The notes below the pieces were generated by a model. It was not told where the DNA came from and did no database searches. It was given only the letters and a program-made list of their open reading frames with translations. The position numbers and the translations under genes were made by a program. Shown one piece after another: positions 8,883-17,880 of a DNA stretch of 64,000 nucleotides (positions are counted from its first letter, which is position 1; the number at the start of each line of letters is the position of its first letter). The DNA is taken from contig NZ_LR134289.1 of assembly GCF_900636535.1 (NCBI RefSeq), forward strand, positions 2,480,001 through 2,544,000, read 5' to 3'. This DNA is from Chryseobacterium gleum. Lineage in GTDB: Bacteria > Bacteroidota > Bacteroidia > Flavobacteriales > Weeksellaceae.

Positions 8883-9033
8883 TATATTTAATATAAAAGC
8901 TTACTGCAGAAATAAGAATTTAAGCTTACTGATTTTAATTAATCTTGTAACAAAATTCCTTTTTTTTAACGAAAAGTTTCGTATATTAGAGTATAATGTA
9001 TTTCACTAAACATTATACTTTAAAACATAAATC

Positions 9034-9264
9034 ATGGAAAAGGAAATTTGTACAATCAGTATTGCCAATAACTGGCTGGGTGATGAATATATTTTTTATG
9101 AAAATCATACCATAAAAAGAGTATATGACAACCATAGTCTGAACTCCAATAAAAGCGAATGGCTTAATCCCAAAGAAATCAGTAAACAGAACAAGGATAA
9201 ACTTATCAAATCATGTCCTGAAGAATTTAAAGAGCAGATCATGCAGATTCTGGATTATCCTTAA
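9034..9264 (+). CDS. Small hypothetical protein
   Basis: A 76-aa soluble protein without signal peptide or membrane segment. It is charged in its second half (NKDKLIKSCPEEFKEQ) and has an ISIANNWLGDEYIFYENH stretch near the N-terminus. I do not recognise a family. Gene reality is supported by a clean ATG start, ordinary codon use and a bidirectional terminator just after its stop. Confidence 0.65.
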   Translation: MEKEICTISIANNWLGDEYIFYENHTIKRVYDNHSLNSNKSEWLNPKEISKQNKDKLIKSCPEEFKEQIMQILDYP

Positions 9265-9273
9265 CAAAAAACA

Positions 9274-9306
9274 AAAGGTAATGAGCAATAAGAACTCATT
9301 ACCTTT
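9274..9306. terminator. Bidirectional terminator
   Basis: AAAGGTAATGAG (9274-9285) pairs with CTCATTACCTTT (9295-9306), a 12-bp perfect stem with an A-run before it and a T-run after it. It separates the convergent genes at 9034-9264 and 9307-9900 and touches the stop of the latter. Confidence 0.88.
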
Positions 9307-9900
9307 TTATTTATTTTTTCTGAGAAGCAATACCAGATTGAGAAACAGAAGCAGGAAGTCCAACGTAATCCAGATTCCCAGTTTTGTATTCTCATAATTA
9401 TAGGCATCTACCTGTTTTTTGGCTGCATCAGACAGTTTCATACTCTGATTAATGTAATTCTGCACTTCTACAATCTGATCGATATTCTTATTGGGTACAG
9501 AATGTTGGGAAAAGTATACAAGATTTTTCTTTCCGAGATATCCTGCAATCCAGTATTCATCGGATTTATCCATTTTCAGGTACTCTATTCTGTAATATTC
9601 CGGACGTATTTTTCCAATATGCTTCGGTTCAAGAACTGTACTTTGATCTGTTTTATTCACATTGACCAGATAAAAATCCAATGTCTGTGGAAGTTTGTTG
9701 ACCACCTGCAGCCCTACAGAATTATCCACAAATGCCACAGCACTTTTCTTAATAAACCAATAGGTAAAAACAGAAATTGAAAAAACAACTGTTACAATAC
9801 GAAACAGCTTCGCCCACCTGGCGATACTTCCTGATCTGACCTTAAACAGGACCAGAGAAAGAACACAAGCCAAAAATATTATAAAAATAATGAGTGTCAT
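9307..9900 (-). CDS. Hypothetical membrane protein
   Basis: A 197-aa protein with three likely membrane helices: one at the N-terminus (residues 1-19), one at about 33-50 (RIVTVVFSISVFTYWFI) and one at the C-terminus (WITLDFLLLFLNLVLLL). A soluble domain of about 110 residues lies between the second and third, probably periplasmic. No known domain is recognised. The ATG at 9900 is kept because it directly precedes the first membrane helix. It is divergent from the outer membrane protein at 9970 with only 69 bases between them. Confidence 0.7.
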   Translation of the reverse strand: MTLIIFIIFLACVLSLVLFKVRSGSIARWAKLFRIVTVVFSISVFTYWFIKKSAVAFVDNSVGLQVVNKLPQTLDFYLVNVNKTDQSTVLEPKHIGKIRPEYYRIEYLKMDKSDEYWIAGYLGKKNLVYFSQHSVPNKNIDQIVEVQNYINQSMKLSDAAKKQVDAYNYENTKLGIWITLDFLLLFLNLVLLLRKNK

Positions 9901-9969
9901 ATTTTACAAAGATACTTCTTCTCTTTATTTTATCTATATTTGCGCTCATATTTTTAATTTTACTTAACC

Positions 9970-11205
9970 ATGAAAAAAACATTCTCAGTACTCTTTTTCT
10001 TTTGTATTGTTATCATCTGCGCTCAGATAAAATTTGAAAAAGGTTATATCATCAACAATAGTGACGTAAAAAAAGAAGTGCTTATCAAAAACCAAGGATG
10101 GGCAAACAATCCGGATACCTTCACTTACAAAACAGATGAAAAATCAGGAGAAAGTACAGGAACACCTTCTACAATTAAAGAATTCGGTGTTTATAATGAT
10201 GTAAAATATGTTACGTACAACGGTGATATTGATTATTCATCTGATAATACCGGAGATCTTTCTTTCATCAGGGAGCCTGAATTTAAAAAGGCGTCTGTAT
10301 TTCTTAAAGAAATTGCAACAGGTAATAAAAACCTGTACTCTTATCAGGGTCACAATATAATCAGATATTTCTATTCTGATTCAGATTCTTCTATCAAGCC
10401 CTTGATTTATAAAAAATACTTTTTCAATGGAAATAATTTGCAGGTTGCAGCCAATGAAGAATATATTGATCAATTGAAGACCATATTTTCAGATGATAAT
10501 ACAGCTCAGGCAACTGCTTCCAAAACAAGATATACAAGTAATGACCTAAAGAAAATTTTCTCTACATATAACAGTAAATTTGCCGGAGCTGCTAATGACA
10601 GAAATATTTCTGACACTAAAAGAGATTCAAAATTTAATTTAGCTATCAGACCTGGGCTCAATTTTTACTCACCTTTAGAAATAACAAAAACCTTCAGTAA
10701 CGAAGGTGCTCCTTCAAAAACTGGATTTAGGATTGGGGTTGAAGCAGAAATTGTACTGCCTTTTAATAGAGGTAAATGGTCAGTTGTGGCTGAACCAACA
10801 TTCTCTCTTTACAATAATAAGACAGCTGTAAGAACAACTAATGGTAATTTATATAACATTAATGTAGAGAATTATTCATTCATCAGCATTCCTTTAAGTG
10901 TAAGACACTACATGTTCATCAATGACAAATCAAAGATCTTTATTAATGCCGGTATTAATCTCCTAACTCTGAAAACAAGTTCAGCAAAGGATTTAACCAT
11001 GGATTATGACGGATATGTATTTGACAGATTAAAATTATCTTCATCTCAAGCTTTCAAAAGCGCTGTTTTTGGAATAGGGTACAATTATAATAACAAATAC
11101 ATTATAGAAGCAAGATATAATACAGCCATGAATCTACTTGAAGAAAAAGGGCCTAAAGCAAACTTAAAATATGCTTCCATAATTCTGGGATATAATATTT
11201 TCTAA
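9970..11205 (+). CDS. Outer membrane beta-barrel protein
   Basis: A 411-aa secreted protein with a signal peptide (residues 1-19, ending CAQ). The N-terminal part of about 190 residues (IKFEKGYIINNSDVKKEVLIKN onward) resembles proteins found ahead of small barrels in Flavobacteriia. The C-terminal 180 residues look like an outer membrane beta-barrel domain (FNLAIRPGLNFYSP, KTGFRIGVEAEIVLPF, SFISIPLSVRHYMF) and end in an aromatic residue (LGYNIF). A perfect -7 element TATATTTG lies at 9935-9942. The function is not known. Its stop codon overlaps that of the convergent HD gene. Confidence 0.78.
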   Translation: MKKTFSVLFFFCIVIICAQIKFEKGYIINNSDVKKEVLIKNQGWANNPDTFTYKTDEKSGESTGTPSTIKEFGVYNDVKYVTYNGDIDYSSDNTGDLSFIREPEFKKASVFLKEIATGNKNLYSYQGHNIIRYFYSDSDSSIKPLIYKKYFFNGNNLQVAANEEYIDQLKTIFSDDNTAQATASKTRYTSNDLKKIFSTYNSKFAGAANDRNISDTKRDSKFNLAIRPGLNFYSPLEITKTFSNEGAPSKTGFRIGVEAEIVLPFNRGKWSVVAEPTFSLYNNKTAVRTTNGNLYNINVENYSFISIPLSVRHYMFINDKSKIFINAGINLLTLKTSSAKDLTMDYDGYVFDRLKLSSSQAFKSAVFGIGYNYNNKYIIEARYNTAMNLLEEKGPKANLKYASIILGYNIF

Positions 11206-11846
11206 TCCACATTCCATTCTTTATAAAACTGGTCGAGGAAATTCAGCATATAATCATGCCTTTCTTCGGCCATTTTTTTTCCTTTTTCAGTATTCATCAT
11301 ATCTTTCAGAAGCAATAACTTTTCATAGAAATGGTTAATGGTTGTTCCATCAGATTTTTTATATTCTTCTTTTGACATTCCCAGTTTGGGTTTTATATCG
11401 GGATGATACATCGGATTATTTTTAAAACCTCCAAAATTGAATGTTCTTGCAATTCCGATAGCTCCTATGGCATCAATGCGGTCGGCATCCTGTACAATCT
11501 GAAGTTCAACGGGTGGATTTACCGGAGCCTGATCCCTGTTTTTAAAAGAAATATTTTCAATAATAAACAAAACCTTCTGAATTGTTTCTTCCGGAACATT
11601 CTGCTCTTCAAGAAACGTTCTGGATATTTTGGGAGCAATGGTCTCATCGCCATTATGGAATTTAGGATCTGCAATATCATGAAGAAGTGCTGATAATTCA
11701 ACAACTTCTTTGTCGCAATCTTCAGTTTCTGCTATTTGTGCAGCCAGCTTCCAGACTCTTTCAATATGGAACCAGTCATGACCTGCTTCTGCTCCTTCTA
11801 ATTTTTCTTTTACAAATGCTACCGTGTTATCTATTGTACTTTTCAT
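11202..11846 (-). CDS. HD-domain phosphohydrolase
   Basis: A 214-aa metal-dependent phosphohydrolase of the YedJ/YpgQ type. The HD-domain ligands are visible as GHDWFHIERV (H23, H27), LLHDIAD (H56, D57) and QDADRID further on. Members of this group act on nucleotides or other small phosphates, but the substrate is not readable here. The start ATG overlaps the stop of the upstream alpha/beta hydrolase by four bases (ATGA), so the two are translationally coupled. Confidence 0.88.
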   Translation of the reverse strand: MKSTIDNTVAFVKEKLEGAEAGHDWFHIERVWKLAAQIAETEDCDKEVVELSALLHDIADPKFHNGDETIAPKISRTFLEEQNVPEETIQKVLFIIENISFKNRDQAPVNPPVELQIVQDADRIDAIGAIGIARTFNFGGFKNNPMYHPDIKPKLGMSKEEYKKSDGTTINHFYEKLLLLKDMMNTEKGKKMAEERHDYMLNFLDQFYKEWNVD

Positions 11847-12688
11847 TTATCTGTCAGTTCATTTAAAATAATATCCCAGAGTTTACTGTTGTAACTTCTA
11901 AAAAAATTGATATGACCTATTTCCTTTTTATCAGATTCTGAAACAGCGATCAGTCTGTAAGTGGGTTTAAGATTAGGATAGGTATTATTCAATAAGCTTA
12001 ATACGCCTTTTTCTGTCAGCCATATATCATCTTCAGCGCGGACTACAAATACTTTCTGCGTCAGATTTTTTGAGAAGTTATCAATTTTCTCCAACAGCCT
12101 GTTGGTTGATTTCCTGTTTAAAATTAAGGTTCTCCAGTCATATGCGCAATTTTTTGGAAGACTTTCTCCGAGCCCGAACCAATGTGCCGGAAAATATCCT
12201 AACAATGAAGTAGTTACTGGCTGTGCAATTCCAAATCCTAAATAGGCTTCTACTTTTGTTATCCCTCTAAGGTTTCCGACAAAAGCATTTTGGGTTCCCA
12301 CAAAAAAAAATTCTTCAAACATTTCAGAATCTTTATTCATACCCAGAATTAATGCCCCCACAGAATGCCCAAGACAATATTTTTTGTATTCTTTAAAATT
12401 TGTCTTGATATATTGAGTGACAGCTTTATAATCTTTTGAGCCCCAGATTCTCATAGAGCCATGAAACCCTCTCATATTTTTCGGTTTGGAAAGTCCTATC
12501 CCCCTGTAATCATAAGTTATTACAGTAAAGCCTTGTTCAGCGAAATAGCTGGCAAATGAAAAGTATACCTGCTGCTTAACTCCTGTTGCTGAGTTGATCA
12601 GCAATAGTTTCCCATTATCTTTTTGCGGTTTAAAGAGATGGGCAGTCAGGGAAATATGGTCTTCTGTGGTCAATATTAGTTTTTCCAT
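11843..12688 (-). CDS. Alpha/beta hydrolase
   Basis: A 281-aa hydrolase. I chose ATG at 12688 (MEKLILTTEDHIS) over an in-frame ATG 12 codons upstream, because the earlier residues (STFIVDFFFYT) do not belong to the fold. Visible elements are the oxyanion-region INSATGVKQ, the YDYRGIGLS strand, the nucleophile elbow GHSVG (S109), and a late VRAEDDIWL acid and IGHINFF histidine. The substrate is unknown; short esters or lipids are typical. Coupled to the HD phosphohydrolase by a four-base overlap. Confidence 0.85.
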   Translation of the reverse strand: MEKLILTTEDHISLTAHLFKPQKDNGKLLLINSATGVKQQVYFSFASYFAEQGFTVITYDYRGIGLSKPKNMRGFHGSMRIWGSKDYKAVTQYIKTNFKEYKKYCLGHSVGALILGMNKDSEMFEEFFFVGTQNAFVGNLRGITKVEAYLGFGIAQPVTTSLLGYFPAHWFGLGESLPKNCAYDWRTLILNRKSTNRLLEKIDNFSKNLTQKVFVVRAEDDIWLTEKGVLSLLNNTYPNLKPTYRLIAVSESDKKEIGHINFFRSYNSKLWDIILNELTDK

Positions 12689-12777
12689 AGTATAAAAGAA
12701 AAAATCCACTATAAAAGTGGACATTTTACTTATATTTTTATGTTAAGTTTCAGATTTTTGATATGTCGTAAATAGCT

Positions 12778-13668
12778 TTATGAAAAGAAATCTGAGATTC
12801 TAGGCAGTCCGGTCTGAGAACCTTTCCCTCCTGAGACTCTTGAAGAAACTTCATTCCCGAATTTCACACATTCCTCAATAGAATTCCCATGACAAAGTGC
12901 AATAGCAAATCCTGAGGTAAATGCATCTCCCATTCCCATTTTATAAACGGTTTCATCCTTATCGTTTCTGTAATACTTCATCTCAGTACCATCAAAATAA
13001 ATGGTAGAGTTGGTATCATCTCTCACAAAAACTTTATTGAAATATTTTTTAAGAATGTCTTCTCTCTTTTCTTCCCCGAAAATAATGTATAACTCATTGC
13101 TTTTAGCCACAATAAAGTCAACATTTTCTAAAATTTCTTCACTGACTCTCATTGCAGGAGAAGCATATAATCCTACTTTTTTTCCGTATTGTTTTGCTTT
13201 TTTAACGGTATGTTCCACTACATCCATAGAAACCTCAAGCTGTACCAGTATAAGATCTGCGGTGTGAAAATATTTGTCAGCTTCATCTATATGTGATTTG
13301 CTGAGATATTTATTGGCTGCCGGTACCACCACAATGGCTGCATTCCCATGGGAAGTTGTTACATAAGCTGTTCCTGTAGCTTCTTTATCTGTTTCATGAA
13401 CAAATCCTACATTCACATTTTCGCTTACCAGATTTCTCATGATCTGCTGGCCAAGAGGGTCCATTCCAACACATCCTATGAAGTATACACTGGCCCCCAA
13501 TCTGGAAGTCCCTACCGCCTGATTGGCTCCTTTACCACCAAAATAACTATCTGACTTCACGGCCAAAACCGTTTCGTTAGGTAGGGGAAGTTTTTCGGTT
13601 TCAAGAACCAAATCTATAGATGAGCTGCCTACAACAATAATACGGGGTTGTTCTGATGAGAAATTCAT
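12778..13668 (-). CDS. PfkB-family carbohydrate kinase, ribokinase-like
   Basis: A 296-aa sugar kinase. The N-terminal family motif FGGKGANQAVG (about residues 43-53) closely fits ribokinase. The C-terminal signature is YKMGMGDAFTSGFA, with the catalytic base at D248. Most ribokinases read DTTGAGDTF here, so the loop before GD is changed while the base is kept. This could mean a different sugar or nucleoside substrate. There is no transporter or rbs operon beside it. It shares a strand with the alpha/beta hydrolase but is separated by 89 bases. Confidence 0.85.
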   Translation of the reverse strand: MNFSSEQPRIIVVGSSSIDLVLETEKLPLPNETVLAVKSDSYFGGKGANQAVGTSRLGASVYFIGCVGMDPLGQQIMRNLVSENVNVGFVHETDKEATGTAYVTTSHGNAAIVVVPAANKYLSKSHIDEADKYFHTADLILVQLEVSMDVVEHTVKKAKQYGKKVGLYASPAMRVSEEILENVDFIVAKSNELYIIFGEEKREDILKKYFNKVFVRDDTNSTIYFDGTEMKYYRNDKDETVYKMGMGDAFTSGFAIALCHGNSIEECVKFGNEVSSRVSGGKGSQTGLPRISDFFS

Positions 13669-13734
13669 TGTGTTTGTATTAGCTTTAAAATTTATACCTG
13701 ATAAAATTAGATCTCTAAAATAACTAATTTTAAT

Positions 13735-14370
13735 TTAACTTATTTCTATAAATTCAGTAATTATTTTCACAGGCTGATGATCTTTGTCATAAGCAACATA
13801 GCTTGCATAAAAACCCTCTCCATATCCTGTTTCAAAAGCAAAAATAGTTCCCGGATGTTCTTTTGCCGGTTTCAGAAAGGCATACTGATCTATCGCTCCG
13901 TTTTCATCAAAGAAGTAATCATGGAAAAATTCTTCATAAATTCCCATAAAATCCCCTCCTTTATTTTGATACAGTCTTTGTTCAAGTTCATTGAGACTGT
14001 TTTGGGTATCAACATCCATAAAACATCCCATACCGCTTTCTACCGGATATCCAAACACCTCTCCTTCTTCCAGATCTTTTATTTGCTGCCCTGCCGTAGT
14101 GGCCAGCTTCCATTCTTTAATTTCAGAATTGCTGAATATAATTTCGGCATAGGCAACACAGTTACTTTCTCTTTCTTTGTGCAGCATTACAGAGAAATCT
14201 CCTTTTGGAAATTCTGTAGTGAAAGGAAGCATATCATTAGTGATCAAAGGATCACAGGCCACCAGCTTTCCGCTGGAAAGATAGATCTTTCCTACTTCAA
14301 AACTTTCCAGTAACGGACTTTCTACAAAATCTTTCGAGAATAGTTTTTTTATGTTTTCTATATGTATCAT
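13735..14370 (-). CDS. DUF4241 domain protein
   Basis: A 211-aa soluble protein matching DUF4241 in wording: VGKIYLSSGKLVACDPL near residue 26, GYPVESGMGCFMD around 105 and FETGYGEGFYASYVAYD near the C-terminus. The function is unknown. Proteins of this family are widespread accessory genes, sometimes near polymorphic toxin or immunity genes, but no toxin is seen here. It lies downstream of the displaced valS end and a hairpin, so it was probably the original neighbour after valS. Confidence 0.82.
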   Translation of the reverse strand: MIHIENIKKLFSKDFVESPLLESFEVGKIYLSSGKLVACDPLITNDMLPFTTEFPKGDFSVMLHKERESNCVAYAEIIFSNSEIKEWKLATTAGQQIKDLEEGEVFGYPVESGMGCFMDVDTQNSLNELEQRLYQNKGGDFMGIYEEFFHDYFFDENGAIDQYAFLKPAKEHPGTIFAFETGYGEGFYASYVAYDKDHQPVKIITEFIEIS

Positions 14371-14392
14371 TGTATTTATTCTTTTAAACCAT

Positions 14393-14427
14393 CAGGCTGG
14401 ATACAATTTTCATCTGTACCCAGCCTG
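14393..14427 (-). terminator. Hairpin behind the displaced valS end
   Basis: CAGGCTGG (14393-14400) and CCAGCCTG (14420-14427) form an 8-bp stem extended inward by TACA/TGTA. The T-run on the minus strand is weak. It sits 25 bases beyond the duplicated valS 3' end at 14452-14486. This fits an old valS terminator separated from the gene by an insertion. Confidence 0.5.
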
Positions 14428-14451
14428 AGATTTCTGACAAATTTATTGTCT

Positions 14452-14486
14452 ATATTTTACAAACTTTTCAGTTTCTCTTCAAGGAT
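14452..14486 (-). repeat. Displaced copy of the valS 3' end (direct repeat)
   Basis: A 35-base stretch identical at 34 positions to 15132-15166, the true end of valS. On the minus strand it still encodes LEEKLKSL plus stop but is not attached to any gene. The two copies are 680 bases apart in the same orientation and flank the gene at 14504-15115. Confidence 0.9.
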
Positions 14487-14503
14487 AAAAATATCTATAC
14501 TTT

Positions 14504-15115
14504 TTACCAACTGCTTGTTTCATCAAATATTTTAAATAATCCTTCTCTATATGGTTGCTTTAGCTGCTTTATTCTGCTTTTCAAAACTTCCCAGCTTTCT
14601 TCTGAATATGATTCCAAAACAGCATTCAATTCCTCTTTATTATTATTAACATAGTCTACAGGAACTGGAAAAAAGTTATTCCAGTGGGGCTTTTCTTCAG
14701 AATTTTCATAAAGGGCAACTGTTCCTATCCTATCATTGAGTTTTCCTTTTCCTTTATAAGGTAAAACCTTTATGACAGGAAACTTACCTCCAAAACCTTT
14801 GGATAGATTGGTAGTGACAGCAATCATTTTAGGTTTTTCAGAAATGACTATTGCTCCGTTAGAATCTCCATATTTAAAATGTTCTTTTTGTCTTCTCCAA
14901 TAAAAAATATTTACAAGTAAAAGAATAATAAAAGCAAATCCTCCCCATAGCCATGAAACATCCCATGCAAAAGCTAACGAAAACAATAAAGCAATTAACA
15001 AATAAATAGGTTTATAAATGTATTTTATCAATACAAATGGCATTACTCTAACCCTTCCAGGATTTGAAGCAACTGTTCTACTATCTAATGTTAAAATATC
15101 TCTATTATCATCCAT
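14504..15115 (-). CDS. Membrane protein, DUF3239-like, between duplicated valS ends
   Basis: A 203-aa protein. A soluble N-terminus of about 28 residues is followed by two adjacent membrane helices (about residues 28-51 and 53-70, YLLIALLFSLAFAW and GGFAFIILLLVNIFYW). A cytoplasmic domain of about 130 residues follows. It resembles DUF3239 proteins, whose function is unknown. It starts 21 bases after the valS stop with no terminator between, so it is probably read from the valS promoter. The flanking 35-bp direct repeats derived from valS suggest that it arrived by insertion. Confidence 0.75.
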   Translation of the reverse strand: MDDNRDILTLDSRTVASNPGRVRVMPFVLIKYIYKPIYLLIALLFSLAFAWDVSWLWGGFAFIILLLVNIFYWRRQKEHFKYGDSNGAIVISEKPKMIAVTTNLSKGFGGKFPVIKVLPYKGKGKLNDRIGTVALYENSEEKPHWNNFFPVPVDYVNNNKEELNAVLESYSEESWEVLKSRIKQLKQPYREGLFKIFDETSSW

Positions 15116-15131
15116 ATTTAAGGAGTATTAA

Positions 15132-15166
15132 ATATTTTACAAACTTTTCAGTTTTTCTTCAAGGAT
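15132..15166 (-). repeat. valS 3' end copy that serves valS (direct repeat)
   Basis: Partner of 14452-14486 with one mismatch in 35. It contains the last eight codons and stop of valS. Together the two look like the left and right boundaries of an inserted 680-base segment. Confidence 0.9.
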
Positions 15167-17752
15167 CGCAATCTTATCCTGAGCATCTTTTTGCTTTTGA
15201 CGCTCTACTTCTACGATTTCCGGTTTTGCATTCGCAACAAATTTCTCATTGGAAAGCTTCTTCTCTACTGAAACCAGGAATCCCTTCAGATATTTCAGCT
15301 CTTCCTCAGTTTTAGCTTTTTCCTCTCCTAAATCTAAGTTTTCACTTAAAGGAATAGAAACTTCAGTTGCACCTACCAAGAATGTAAAGCTCGGTTTATC
15401 TGTTTTCTGTCCGAAGTGGATTTCAGAAACATTAGCCAGTTTTCTTACTACAGCTTCATTGGCAAATTCAGAAGCATTGGTATAAATTTCAGCAGCTTCT
15501 CTTGGTGAAATTCCTTTTGTCTGACGGTAATTTCTAACCCCTGAAATTAATTCTGCAGCAGTTTCAAAGTTTTTAATAATGTTTTCATCAAACTGTCCTG
15601 CCTCTTTCTGCTGAGCAATCACCAAAGCCTCATCAACCTTCCTTTCTGAAATCATCTGCCATAACTCTTCTGTTAAGAAAGGCATGAACGGATGAAGTAA
15701 CTTCATCAGCTCTTCAAAGAAATAGATGGTTTTGTTATAAACTTCTTTTGAAATCCCTTCTCCGTAATTAGGCTTAATCGCTTCAAGATACCAACCGCAA
15801 AAATCATCCCAAATTAATTTATAGATCAAATGCAGTGCATCGGAAATTCTGAACTTCTCAAACTGATCATTGATTTCAAAGATGGTTTTGTTCAGCTTAT
15901 TTTCAAACCATTCAATAGCCTGATTATCTGTAGCAGCAGCTGGTTTGTCTTCGTGATTCCACATATTGATCAGACGGAAAGCATTCCAGATCTTCGTCAT
16001 GAAATTTCTTCCCTGAAGCATTAAATCTTCATCAAAAAGAAGGTCATTTCCGGCAGCAGAACTCAATAGAATACCTACACGTACACCATCTGCACCATAT
16101 TTATCCATTAATTCAAGAGGATCCGGAGAGTTTCCTAAAGATTTTGACATCTTTCTTCTCTGCTTATCTCTTACAATTCCTGTAAAATACACATTCTTAA
16201 AAGGAACTTCTTTTCTGTATTCCAGTCCTGCCATAATCATTCTGGCTACCCAGAAGAAAATAATATCCGGTCCGGTTACAAGATCAGAAGTAGGGTAATA
16301 ATAATTAATATCTTTATTTTCCGGATCAAGTAGCCCATCAAATACAGACATTGGCCATAACCATGATGAGAACCATGTATCTAATGCATCATCATCCTGT
16401 CTGAGGTTTTCTGTCGTCAGACTTGAATTTCCTGTCTTTTGTTTCGCAAGTTCCAAAGCTTCTTCTTTGGTTTCTGCTACTACAAAGTCTTCATCTCCTT
16501 CTCCATAGTAATAAGCAGGGATCTGCTGCCCCCACCAAAGCTGACGGGAAATATTCCAGTCACGGATGTTCTCCATCCAGTGTTTATAAGTATTCTTAAA
16601 CTTTTCCGGATAGAACTTTACCTCATCATCCATTACGACATCCAAAGCCGGCTTGGCAATTTCAGACATTTTAAGGAACCACTGTACTGAAACTTTAGGT
16701 TCGATAACGGCACCTGTTCTTTCAGATGTTCCAACTTTATTTACATAATCTTCTGCTTTAAGCAAAAGATCTTTTTCTTCAAGTTCTTTAGCGATCTGCT
16801 TTCTTACATCAAATCTGTTTTTACCAGCATAATGTAAACCATATTCATTAAGGTTTCCGTCATCATCAAGTGCATCAATCATTTTTAAATGATGCTTCTG
16901 ACCTATCTCATAGTCATTGATATCATGTGCAGGAGTAATTTTCAAAGCTCCTGTTCCGAATTCAATATCAACATATTCATCCTCAATAATCGGGATTACT
17001 CTGTCAACGATCGGTACGATTACATTTTTACCTTTTAAATGTGCGTATCTTTCATCATTCGGATTGATACATACGGCTGTATCCCCAAAAATAGTTTCGG
17101 GACGCGTGGTAGCTACTGAAAGAAACTCTTCCGAACCTTCAATCTTATATTTTAGGAAATATAATTTTCCGTTCTGTTCTTTAAATATTACTTCTTCGTC
17201 AGAAATATTGGTTTTTGCTTCCGGGTCCCAGTTGACCATTCTGTAGCCTCTGTAGATAAGTCCTTTATTATAAAGGTCTACGAAACTTTTAATAACTTGC
17301 TGTGAAAGTTTATCCTCCATCGTGAAGCGGGTTCTGTCCCAGTCGCATGAACATCCCAGCTTCTTCAGCTGCTCAAGAATGGTTCCACCATATTTATTGG
17401 TCCAGTCCCAGGCATGAGTTAAAAATTCTTCACGGGTAATATCTGATTTATTGACTCCCTCAGATTTCAATTTAGCAACAACTTTAGCTTCAGTAGCAAT
17501 TGAAGCGTGATCTGTTCCCGGAATCCAACAAGCATTAAACCCGCGCATTCTTGCACGGCGGACCAGAACATCCTGAAGGGTATTATTCAACATATGCCCC
17601 ATGTGTAATATCCCCGTTACGTTTGGCGGAGGAATGACCACGGTATACGGTGGCTTGTCATTAGGTTCTGAATGGAAAAACTTATTTTCCAGCCAGTAAT
17701 TGTACCATTTCTGTTCTGTTTCCTGTGGATTGTACTTTTCTGAAATCTGCAT
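15137..17752 (-). CDS. valS: Valyl-tRNA synthetase
   Basis: Class I synthetase that charges tRNA-Val. It has 871 aa from ATG 17752, which gives the usual MQISEKYNPQETEQKWY start. An in-frame ATG at 17776 is less likely because the -7 element TATTTTTG on the minus strand (17781-17788) would place transcription start almost on it. Motifs are PPPNVTGILHMGH (HIGH box, 50-53), an editing domain between about 200 and 350, KMSKSLGNSPDP (KMSKS box), a tRNA-binding helical domain, and a C-terminal coiled coil ending EEKLKSL. The last codons are duplicated downstream. Confidence 0.97.
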   Translation of the reverse strand: MQISEKYNPQETEQKWYNYWLENKFFHSEPNDKPPYTVVIPPPNVTGILHMGHMLNNTLQDVLVRRARMRGFNACWIPGTDHASIATEAKVVAKLKSEGVNKSDITREEFLTHAWDWTNKYGGTILEQLKKLGCSCDWDRTRFTMEDKLSQQVIKSFVDLYNKGLIYRGYRMVNWDPEAKTNISDEEVIFKEQNGKLYFLKYKIEGSEEFLSVATTRPETIFGDTAVCINPNDERYAHLKGKNVIVPIVDRVIPIIEDEYVDIEFGTGALKITPAHDINDYEIGQKHHLKMIDALDDDGNLNEYGLHYAGKNRFDVRKQIAKELEEKDLLLKAEDYVNKVGTSERTGAVIEPKVSVQWFLKMSEIAKPALDVVMDDEVKFYPEKFKNTYKHWMENIRDWNISRQLWWGQQIPAYYYGEGDEDFVVAETKEEALELAKQKTGNSSLTTENLRQDDDALDTWFSSWLWPMSVFDGLLDPENKDINYYYPTSDLVTGPDIIFFWVARMIMAGLEYRKEVPFKNVYFTGIVRDKQRRKMSKSLGNSPDPLELMDKYGADGVRVGILLSSAAGNDLLFDEDLMLQGRNFMTKIWNAFRLINMWNHEDKPAAATDNQAIEWFENKLNKTIFEINDQFEKFRISDALHLIYKLIWDDFCGWYLEAIKPNYGEGISKEVYNKTIYFFEELMKLLHPFMPFLTEELWQMISERKVDEALVIAQQKEAGQFDENIIKNFETAAELISGVRNYRQTKGISPREAAEIYTNASEFANEAVVRKLANVSEIHFGQKTDKPSFTFLVGATEVSIPLSENLDLGEEKAKTEEELKYLKGFLVSVEKKLSNEKFVANAKPEIVEVERQKQKDAQDKIAILEEKLKSL

Positions 17753-17880
17753 AAATTCTATTTCTTTGGCTTGCAATTTGCAAAAATAGTCTAAAGAAAA
17801 AAATTTTTAAGCATGAATTAAAATAATTTTTAACTTTGTTTCACAAAATTTATCTAACAAACATATTAACATTCAAGAAT

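Noticed and set aside
13777..14313. 178-codon antisense frame within the DUF4241 gene
   Set aside because: Overlaps a gene with clear family wording; no promoter or family match.
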